From assembly GCA_021161305.1 (NCBI GenBank), contig JAGHAW010000066.1, positions 1 to 5,434 on the forward strand: DNA of 5,434 nt. Direction: 5' to 3'. The translations under genes were made by a program, and so were the position numbers. Source of the DNA: Sulfurimonas sp. GTDB taxonomy: Bacteria > Campylobacterota > Campylobacteria > Campylobacterales > Sulfurimonadaceae. Positions 1 through 5,434 of the stretch are shown here, piece by piece. Every line of letters begins with the position of its first letter. Within the stretch, counting starts at the first letter, position 1. Below the pieces are notes generated by a model. The model searched no databases and was not told where the DNA came from. It worked only from the letters and a program-made list of their open reading frames with translations.

Positions 1-1671
1 AATCATTTACAAACTCTTACTATCTCTTACGAATGTGAAGCTTCTCTTGGAAATTCTTTAGAGATAGATGAGATGACAAAAGAATTTTTGAGAGTTTTTC
101 TTAAAAAAACATCAGCTCTCTACGGTGCGATTATTAAAACAAAAGATGAAAAATGTAGTTCTGTTCTTAATAGTGTAGGAAAAAATGAGTTTTTTGAATA
201 TATTGTAAATGAGAGACCTGATACAATTGATAAATATGCCATAGTTGATATAGAAAAAGATGGCATAGGATATAACTATCTATATATACCAATAGATGGA
301 TACTGCCTCACTTTTATCTATTCTAAAAATAATCTTTTAGAGATTGAAATTATTGCAAATATTTTCTACTCACTTCGCAAAAAAATAGAGTTAGGTATAA
401 AAGCGTGTTTGGAACATGAACGAATAGAGTTGGCACTATTTGGCAGTAATGATGGTCTTTGGGATTGTAATCTTACTGATGATACTGTCTACTTTTCTCC
501 TAGATGGAAGGAGATGCTTGGATATAGTGATGATGAACTTTCAAATGAGTTTTCAACTTGGAAAGAGCGTGTTCATCCTAAGGACTTAGAAAAAACTCTT
601 GAGGACATAGAAGATAATGTTAGTGGCAGAACGGAATATTATGAAAATATTCATCGATTAAAGCATAAAAATGGAACATGGATTTGGATTTTAGATAAAG
701 GCAAAACATATTTTGACAAAAATGGAAAAGCTCTTCGTATAGTTGGAACACATACAGATATTACAAATGAAAAAAAGATGCAGTTAAAATTTGCACATCA
801 AGCTCAAATACTTGAACAGATTCATGATTCTGTCATATATACTGATTTAGACGGTAATATTATGAGTTGGAATAGAGGTTCACAACTACTCTATGGATAT
901 ACAAGTGATGAAATAACAGGCAAACATATATCTATCCTTCATCTAAAGGAAGATTTGAATATTGCAAAAGAAAATATTGATTTAGTAAAACAAAATGGTA
1001 AATATCACACAGAGTCACGCTTAGTTACTAAATCTAAGAAAGTAATATTTGTTGATCTATCTATCTCCCAACTAAAAGATGAAGCAGGAGAGATTATAGG
1101 TTTAGTTGGTTGTGCTCATGATATAAGCAAACGCAAAAAAGCAGAAGAAAAACTTCAATACCAAGCCTATCATGATTCACTTACAAAACTGCCAAATCGT
1201 GCCCTTTTTCAAGACCGTTTAGAACAATCTATAGAAAAGGCCAAACGAAGTAATAACAAAATCGCTCTATTTTTTATTGACCTTGACTATTTTAAAGAGA
1301 TAAACGACTCTTTAGGTCATGAAATTGGTGACAAAGTTTTACAAACAGTCACAAATCGTCTACAAAAAACAGTTCGTAAAGAAGATACACTAGCAAGACT
1401 TGGAGGGGATGAGTTTACTGTAATTATGGAATCTTTAACTCTTATAGAGAGTGCATCACTACTGGCAAAAAAAATTCTTAAAAGCTTAAGTAAAGCTATA
1501 GAAATAGATAATCACACTCTCCATATCTCTAGCAGTATAGGTATTAGTTTCTATCCACAGGATGCAAGAGAATACTCAACACTTTTAAGTCATGCCGATA
1601 AAGCCATGTACAAAGCAAAAGATGCAGGAAGAAATAATTTTCAGTTTTACTCTTCTATTAATAGTAAATAA
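1..1671 (+). CDS. PAS-PAS-GGDEF diguanylate cyclase, 5' end outside window
   Basis: Signalling enzyme predicted to condense two GTP into cyclic di-GMP in response to a signal sensed by its N-terminal domains. Numbering the visible fragment from the codon at base 1 (556 aa): residues 1 to about 140 look like a degenerate GAF-type sensor region; about 142-258 is a PAS_3-type PAS with its PAC part (WDCNL, RWKEMLGYSDDEL, GTWIWILDKG, GTHTDIT); about 267-378 is a second PAS (TDLDGNIMSWNRG, LYGYTSDEITGK, GCAHDISKRKKAEEKL); about 388-552 is GGDEF. The cyclase domain keeps HDSLTKLPNR, FIDLDYFKEIND and an exact GGDEF (468-472, bases 1402-1416). An inhibitory-site RxxD (RKED, 459-462) lies five residues before it, so catalysis and product inhibition both look intact. 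No EAL domain follows and no membrane helix is visible. The frame is open upstream of the ATG at 73, and those 24 codons (including EASLGNSLEIDEM) read like the start of the sensor domain. That ATG also lacks a good ribosome site, so the gene is 5'-partial. Domain calls are confident; the sensed ligand is unknown. Confidence 0.93.
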   Translation, partial: NHLQTLTISYECEASLGNSLEIDEMTKEFLRVFLKKTSALYGAIIKTKDEKCSSVLNSVGKNEFFEYIVNERPDTIDKYAIVDIEKDGIGYNYLYIPIDGYCLTFIYSKNNLLEIEIIANIFYSLRKKIELGIKACLEHERIELALFGSNDGLWDCNLTDDTVYFSPRWKEMLGYSDDELSNEFSTWKERVHPKDLEKTLEDIEDNVSGRTEYYENIHRLKHKNGTWIWILDKGKTYFDKNGKALRIVGTHTDITNEKKMQLKFAHQAQILEQIHDSVIYTDLDGNIMSWNRGSQLLYGYTSDEITGKHISILHLKEDLNIAKENIDLVKQNGKYHTESRLVTKSKKVIFVDLSISQLKDEAGEIIGLVGCAHDISKRKKAEEKLQYQAYHDSLTKLPNRALFQDRLEQSIEKAKRSNNKIALFFIDLDYFKEINDSLGHEIGDKVLQTVTNRLQKTVRKEDTLARLGGDEFTVIMESLTLIESASLLAKKILKSLSKAIEIDNHTLHISSSIGISFYPQDAREYSTLLSHADKAMYKAKDAGRNNFQFYSSINSK

Positions 1672-1695
1672 GATAGACTATACCCATCAATAAAA

Positions 1696-1700
1696 AAGGA
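1696..1700 (+). promoter_or_regulatory. Ribosome binding site of lemA
   Basis: AAGGA within an A-rich run, 8 nt before the ATG at 1709. It is a good Shine-Dalgarno match and supports that start. It sits in the 37-bp gap after the cyclase stop codon, the only real intergenic space in the window. Confidence 0.75.
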
Positions 1701-1708
1701 TTTTCATT

Positions 1709-2263
1709 ATGCCAATATCTGTGATAGTTTTAATCGTTATAGCACTTGCTTTAGTTTTAATGTACAACTCGCTTGTATCAAAGAAAAATCAAGTTAAAAA
1801 TATCTTTGCAAGTGTAGATACAGTTCTTAAAAAACGCTATGACCTCATCCCAAATCTTGTCGCAACTGTCAGTAAATATATGGAACATGAAAAGTCACTT
1901 CTAACAGAGGTTACAAAACTTAGAGCAGAAGCAAATAAGCCAAATATCAGTGATGAGCAAAAAATCGCTCTTGATGCAAAGGTAAGTTCAGCACTTGGTT
2001 CTATTATGATTGCAGTTGAAAACTACCCTGACTTAAAAGCAAATCAAAATGTAATGCACCTTCAACACTCACTCAATGAAATAGAGGAGCAAATATCTGC
2101 TGCAAGACGAGCTTACAATCAGGCTGTAACGGATTACAATAATGCTATAGAAATGGTTCCAACAAACTTTATGGCTACTATGATGAACTACTCAAGAAAA
2201 GAAGTATTTAAAATCATTGAGAGTGAGCGTAAAAATATTAATGTAAAAGACCTTTTTCATTAG
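1709..2263 (+). CDS. lemA: LemA family membrane-anchored protein
   Basis: LemA-family protein of 184 aa, the usual length. Residues 3-20 form one hydrophobic helix that acts as an N-terminal membrane anchor; the rest is expected to be a soluble bundle of long alpha helices, as known for this family. Family hallmarks are visible: RYDLIPNLV (43-51), AVENYPDLKAN (102-112) and the helical block at about 123-150 with EEQISAARRAYNQAVTDYN. No catalytic motif is seen, and the molecular role of LemA proteins is not firmly established; a scaffold or accessory role at the membrane is plausible. The ATG at 1709 is supported by AAGGA 8 nt upstream and by the anchor helix starting right after it. The stop is followed 2 nt later by the DUF3137 gene, suggesting one operon. 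LemA genes are often found next to genes for other membrane proteins of unknown role. The family call is firm and the function is open. Confidence 0.95.
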   Translation: MPISVIVLIVIALALVLMYNSLVSKKNQVKNIFASVDTVLKKRYDLIPNLVATVSKYMEHEKSLLTEVTKLRAEANKPNISDEQKIALDAKVSSALGSIMIAVENYPDLKANQNVMHLQHSLNEIEEQISAARRAYNQAVTDYNNAIEMVPTNFMATMMNYSRKEVFKIIESERKNINVKDLFH

Positions 2264-2265
2264 AT

Positions 2266-3234
2266 ATGAAAAGCGTAAGCGAATTAACAGATTTTTATTA
2301 CAGAACTCTTTTTCCTACTTTGGAAGAGTTGGATAAGCAGAGAAAACAGTTAAGATATAGAATCATTATGATTGGTATCTTTTATACTTTTATATTTATC
2401 CTAATCTTTATATCTGTTATAGATTTTAGTACAAATATCTCAATCGACACTCTAATTTTTATGATTTTTGCATATATCGGGCTTGGCGGGATTATATATA
2501 AATTTCTCATCAAAGATTACACAGCAGAATTTAAAAGTAAAATCATAAAACCTCTAATCACTGCCATAGATCAAAAACTATTTTATGTAAGCAATATGCA
2601 TGTACCAAAACGAATTTTTGACCGTTCAAACCTCTTTACTTCCAAAGTAGATAGAATGAGTGGAAATGATTATGTTCATGGAGACATACAAGGGACAAAG
2701 ATACAATTTTCAGATCTTCACGCCGAGAAAAGACATAAAAATTCAAAAAATAAAGATAACTGGACAACCATCTTTAGAGGTCTTTTTATCGTTGCAGAGT
2801 TTAACAAAAACTTTAAAGGTAAAACTGTGATTTTGCCAGACACTGCACAAAGCACTTTTGGTGATTTGGTAGGAGGCTGGTTACAGTCAAAAAATATCAA
2901 CAGAGACGAACTTGTTAAGATGGATAACACTGCATTTGAAAAAGAGTTTGTTGTTTACTCTACAGACCAGATTGAAGCTAGATATATACTCTCTCATTCA
3001 CTTATGAAGAGACTGCTTACTTTTCAAAAAAAATCAGACCATCCTGTTTATATCTCATTTATCGGTGATCATATCCACATGGCAATCTACTACAATAAAG
3101 ACCTTTTTGAACCATCTATCTTTCATTCACTTTTAAAGTATAAAATAGCGATGGAATATGTAAGCACTCTTCACTTAGCTATAGGCATAGTCGAAGAACT
3201 AAAACTAAATCAAAAACTTTGGAGCAAACAATGA
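2266..3234 (+). CDS. DUF3137 domain membrane protein
   Basis: Protein of 322 aa matching the DUF3137 family, of unknown function. Residues 1-32 are polar and charged (with FYYRTLFPTLEELDKQRK). Two membrane helices follow at about 33-52 and 62-82, separated by a short loop. The remaining 240 residues form a mixed, probably cytoplasmic domain (positively charged residues flank both helices on that side). Recognisable conserved stretches are FSDLHAEKR (148-156), GLFIVAEFNKNFKGKTVILPD (172-192, a block with paired aromatic and Lys residues), FEKEFVVYSTDQIEARYIL (224-242), ISFIGDHIHMAI (263-274) and the DLFEPSIF region (279-286). I see no catalytic signature. The ATG is 2 nt after the lemA stop with no clear Shine-Dalgarno, so translation probably depends on ribosomes finishing lemA. 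The 3' end overlaps the next start codon in an ATGA. Pairing with lemA suggests a joint membrane function. This is inference. Confidence 0.9.
   Translation: MKSVSELTDFYYRTLFPTLEELDKQRKQLRYRIIMIGIFYTFIFILIFISVIDFSTNISIDTLIFMIFAYIGLGGIIYKFLIKDYTAEFKSKIIKPLITAIDQKLFYVSNMHVPKRIFDRSNLFTSKVDRMSGNDYVHGDIQGTKIQFSDLHAEKRHKNSKNKDNWTTIFRGLFIVAEFNKNFKGKTVILPDTAQSTFGDLVGGWLQSKNINRDELVKMDNTAFEKEFVVYSTDQIEARYILSHSLMKRLLTFQKKSDHPVYISFIGDHIHMAIYYNKDLFEPSIFHSLLKYKIAMEYVSTLHLAIGIVEELKLNQKLWSKQ
3221..3234 (+). promoter_or_regulatory. RBS and ATGA stop-start overlap that fixes the EI24 gene start
   Basis: GGAG at 3221-3224 lies inside the end of the DUF3137 gene, 6 nt before the ATG at 3231. That ATG shares bases with the TGA stop at 3232-3234. 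This arrangement is typical of translational coupling and argues for ATG 3231 over the in-frame TTG at 3219, which would put the GGAG inside the coding sequence. Confidence 0.8.
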
Positions 3235-4007
3235 ATGAAAAAAATCTACTCTTTCTTAGCATAAAAGACTTTTTCACTCCAAGTATGCTTAAATACTCTG
3301 TGCTTCCTTTTATCATAACTATCTTACTTATGTATGTTCTGTTTTTTTGGATTGCAGGAGTTGGACTTGATGGCTTAGGTTCAATGAGTGTTCAAACCAC
3401 TGAAACAACTATGCAAAACGGCATACCTCATACTGACAGCTTCTCGGCTCAACTTGAAGGCAGTGCAATTATTAAGTTTCTTATGAGTTACGCCATAACA
3501 TCTTGGATAGCTTCATTTTTAGTCTATGCCATCGGTGGGTTTTTTGTACTCTACGCTTCTATATTTATAGCTGTGATAGTCATAGGATTTTTAACTCCAT
3601 TTGTTATGAAAGAGTTACAAAAAAGACACTACCCAGACATAGAACTAATCGGTCATTCAAATATTATCTCAGCTATTTTATTAGTTATAAAGTGGGCATT
3701 TATAATGCTACTGCTATTTTTTCTTCTAATGCCTCTATACTTTATACCACTTCTAAACATAGTAGCCTTTAACCTGCCACTATACTACTTTTTTCACAAA
3801 ATGATTACTTATGATGTATCTTCAACTATCTGTACAAGCGAAGAAGATAAACAGATAAGATTTTTCAACAAAAATATGCTTAGGATAAAAACTTTAGTCC
3901 TATACCTAATCTCACTAATCCCGTTCGCTATATTTTTTGGTGCTATTTTCTATGTGATTTATTTAGGACATACTTACTTTGTAGAGGTTAAGAAAATTCG
4001 TGGTTAA
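3231..4007 (+). CDS. EI24 domain (CysZ-like) integral membrane protein
   Basis: Protein of 258 aa, rich in hydrophobic helices and similar in layout to the EI24/CysZ family, whose best-known member is a sulfate-uptake protein of enteric bacteria with about 250 residues. Membrane segments lie at about 23-45, 84-122 (long, probably two passes or one long helix pair), 145-190 and 221-250. Within the third block, PLYFIPLLNIVAFNLPLYYF (168-187) resembles the conserved family stretch with a Pro, then Asn, then a short re-entrant or half helix; the ITYDV just after fits the family too. Between the first two hydrophobic blocks is a polar, Thr/Ser/Gln-rich loop (about 46-80). No sulfur assimilation gene is next to it, so a sulfate role should not be assumed; many EI24 proteins are uncharacterised. 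It is the last gene of the lemA-DUF3137 unit and starts in an ATGA overlap. The family call is moderately strong; the substrate is unknown. Confidence 0.8.
   Translation: MNEKNLLFLSIKDFFTPSMLKYSVLPFIITILLMYVLFFWIAGVGLDGLGSMSVQTTETTMQNGIPHTDSFSAQLEGSAIIKFLMSYAITSWIASFLVYAIGGFFVLYASIFIAVIVIGFLTPFVMKELQKRHYPDIELIGHSNIISAILLVIKWAFIMLLLFFLLMPLYFIPLLNIVAFNLPLYYFFHKMITYDVSSTICTSEEDKQIRFFNKNMLRIKTLVLYLISLIPFAIFFGAIFYVIYLGHTYFVEVKKIRG
4004..4007. other. Shared TTAA: overlapping convergent stop codons
   Basis: The EI24 gene ends with TAA at 4005-4007 on the + strand. The kinase gene ends with TAA on the - strand, read from 4006 to 4004. The self-complementary TTAA therefore serves both genes, which overlap by 4 nt. 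No terminator hairpin with a T-run is visible around it, so transcripts of either strand are likely to run into the opposite gene. Confidence 0.9.
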
Positions 4008-5434
4008 ACTCCATAAAGTACAAAGCCTATACCAACTACAAATGCAACGATAGAGTAAACACTATCAATTTCAACAAAAAAGTTTTGCATAAAAAAAGCT
4101 GTTACAATAAACAGACTACCCACGATTATAGGTTTTAGATACTTCTTATGCTCATCTACAATATGTTCCACCGTATCATTTGAGAGTTGAATACTTAAAG
4201 CACCTTCGCTAAGGTCTGTTACTATTTTCTTAACTCTTTTAAATGTCAAAGGCAAACCGGCAATTTCACTTTTTAAAAGTTTAACAACTTTTCTATCTGC
4301 CCCTAATGCTTTTGGTATATGTGATTGTAAAACAGGTAAAATATCTTTTACACCATTGAAGTTTTTTATGTGCGTTGTTCCCAAACCTTCTATAATTGCA
4401 CTAACACGAAGAATAAATATAGCCTCTTGAGGAAGTTTAAAAGGCATATCTTTCATAGAACCCATAATATCAAAAGCCATAGTCTGCATATTTATAGCAT
4501 CAAGATTTTCATCAGAAAATATATCAAACATCTGTTCTGCCAGATTTTCCATCTGTGCCTGAGGAGCGTTGTGTGCGATAACACCAAGTCTTTTACATGC
4601 TGTTATATATAAATCAAAATCTTTATCATTTGCAGATTTTATCATCTCGATAATTGCGATTCTTGTGGAGTTTGGAATCTTCTTAACCATTCCAAAATCA
4701 AGGAAAACAAGTCCTCCATCCTCTTTAACAAGCAAATTACCGGGATGTGGGTCTGCATGGAAATAACCGTTCATAAGCATCTGATCTACATAGAAGAGAA
4801 TTAGTTTATCCATTATATCCGTAAAAGAGATATTTAGTTTTTCCAAATTTTCTTTATCATCAAAACGATAACCATGCTCAAAGCTCATTACAATAGCATC
4901 TTTGGAGCAAAACTTATCATAAGGAGTGGGAAATATCACATCATTTTGGGCGTAAGTTATTCTAAACTGATTTAAATTTTTCAACTCGTTTTCAAAATCA
5001 ACTTCTTGAAGAATCATCGCTGAAAATTCTACAATAACAGCTTCAATAGAATTTTTTGTATAAGAAGAAAAAAGTGGATAGAAGAGAGTGTTAAAAAACT
5101 TCAGTATCTTTATATCTGCTTCTACTCTCTTTTTTATCCCCTTTCTTCTCAGTTTTACAGCTACTTCTGTTTTATCTTTGAGTATAGCTTTATGAACTTG
5201 CCCTATAGAAGCACTTGCAATCGGCTCACTTTCAAAAGACTCAAACACAGACTCTTTAAATGCTCTTTTAAACACCTCATCTTGTTCTTTTTGATTCATG
5301 GGAGGAATCTCATCATGAAGCTCTTTTAATTTTTCTAAATACTCACCTGAGAAAAAATCAGCCCTAGTTGCTAAAACTTGAGCCAACTTTATAAAACTTG
5401 CACCCAATTTAACAATAGTTTCACGAAGTAAAAG
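4004..5434 (-). CDS. ABC1/AarF/UbiB-family atypical protein kinase, 5' end outside window
   Basis: UbiB/COQ8-like kinase-fold protein; family members bind ATP, and several are needed for isoprenoid-quinone synthesis or lipid balance at membranes. The frame is open to the last base, and the first visible residues (LLLRETIVKLGASFIKLAQ) match the usual family region before the kinase core, so the in-frame TTG at 5405-5407 is not the start. In the 476-aa fragment: the KxGQ-like motif reads KLAQ (16-19); the Ala-rich nucleotide loop is ASASIGQV (73-80); the ATP lysine is in VAVK (94); a QEVDFENE block lies at 143-150; the catalytic loop is HADPHPGN (226-233); the metal-binding DFG is at 246-248. 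Two C-terminal membrane helices lie at about 434-450 and 459-475, as in UbiB. All core catalytic residues are present. It is convergent with the lemA unit, so probably separately controlled. The family call is firm. The symbol ubiB is withheld because a Campylobacterota host would use menaquinone, so a ubiquinone role is doubtful. Confidence 0.92.
   Translation of the reverse strand, partial: LLLRETIVKLGASFIKLAQVLATRADFFSGEYLEKLKELHDEIPPMNQKEQDEVFKRAFKESVFESFESEPIASASIGQVHKAILKDKTEVAVKLRRKGIKKRVEADIKILKFFNTLFYPLFSSYTKNSIEAVIVEFSAMILQEVDFENELKNLNQFRITYAQNDVIFPTPYDKFCSKDAIVMSFEHGYRFDDKENLEKLNISFTDIMDKLILFYVDQMLMNGYFHADPHPGNLLVKEDGGLVFLDFGMVKKIPNSTRIAIIEMIKSANDKDFDLYITACKRLGVIAHNAPQAQMENLAEQMFDIFSDENLDAINMQTMAFDIMGSMKDMPFKLPQEAIFILRVSAIIEGLGTTHIKNFNGVKDILPVLQSHIPKALGADRKVVKLLKSEIAGLPLTFKRVKKIVTDLSEGALSIQLSNDTVEHIVDEHKKYLKPIIVGSLFIVTAFFMQNFFVEIDSVYSIVAFVVGIGFVLYGV

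Noticed and set aside
1672..1708. Possible promoter before lemA (TATACC at 1679-1684)
   Set aside because: The -10 resemblance is weak, there is no convincing -35 or T-rich periodic upstream pattern, and read-through from the cyclase gene is equally possible.
2718..2930. Open frame of 70 codons on the - strand
   Set aside because: It lies wholly inside the DUF3137 gene, opposite its most conserved blocks, and its translation resembles no protein family.
3219..3230. TTG at 3219 as start of the EI24 gene
   Set aside because: The ATG at 3231 has GGAG 6 nt upstream and forms an ATGA overlap; the TTG has no suitable ribosome site.
3503..3772. Open frame of 89 codons on the + strand
   Set aside because: It is out of frame within the EI24 gene, with a Cys/Ser/Tyr-rich, non-protein-like translation and no ribosome site.
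4049..4066. Short inverted repeat (GATAG ... CTATC) as a terminator
   Set aside because: It has only a 5-bp AT-rich stem with an 8-nt loop and no T-run, and it lies inside the kinase coding region. This is expected by chance.
4370..4766. Two overlapping + strand open frames (4370-4612 and 4569-4766)
   Set aside because: Both are antisense to the kinase gene, which has clear family motifs across the same region, and their translations look like noise.
5405..5407. TTG start for the UbiB-like gene
   Set aside because: The frame stays open to the window edge, and the residues before it (LLLRETIVK) match the family, so this codon is an internal Leu.

Overview
The window is AT-rich, with A/T-heavy third codon positions. 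It carries four complete or nearly complete protein genes on the + strand, followed by one on the - strand. The gene set and protein style (a PAS/GGDEF protein with many Lys, Ile and Asn residues, a LemA/DUF3137 pair, an EI24/CysZ-like membrane protein and a divergent UbiB-type kinase) fit a Campylobacterota genome, for example Sulfurimonas or relatives. That assignment is inferred from composition and protein character, not from a marker gene.

Layout: (1) 1-1671 (+) is the 3' part of a diguanylate cyclase with a degenerate N-terminal sensor region, two PAS domains and a GGDEF domain. The frame is open to base 1, so the first ATG (position 73) is almost certainly internal. (2) After 37 bases come three tightly packed genes: lemA (1709-2263), a DUF3137 membrane protein (2266-3234, 2-nt gap) and an EI24/CysZ-like membrane protein (3231-4007, ATGA overlap). 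(3) On the - strand, 4004-5434 is an ABC1/AarF/UbiB-family atypical kinase whose N-terminus lies beyond the right edge. Its stop codon shares the palindrome TTAA with the stop codon of the EI24 gene.

How the genes may work together: lemA, the DUF3137 gene and the EI24 gene look like one co-transcribed and translationally coupled unit encoding three inner-membrane proteins with no firmly known function. The cyclase just upstream reads in the same direction and could be co-transcribed, but it ends in an ordinary way and need not share a function. The UbiB-like kinase is transcribed convergently and is probably an independent unit. Coding density is close to 100%. The only intergenic DNA is 37 bp before lemA and 2 bp after it, and there is no gene-free stretch over 300 bases.

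I saw no RNA gene, CRISPR array, insertion sequence, attachment site or convincing intrinsic terminator. No clearly novel system is demonstrable. The best candidate for an under-described module is the lemA-DUF3137-EI24 unit.
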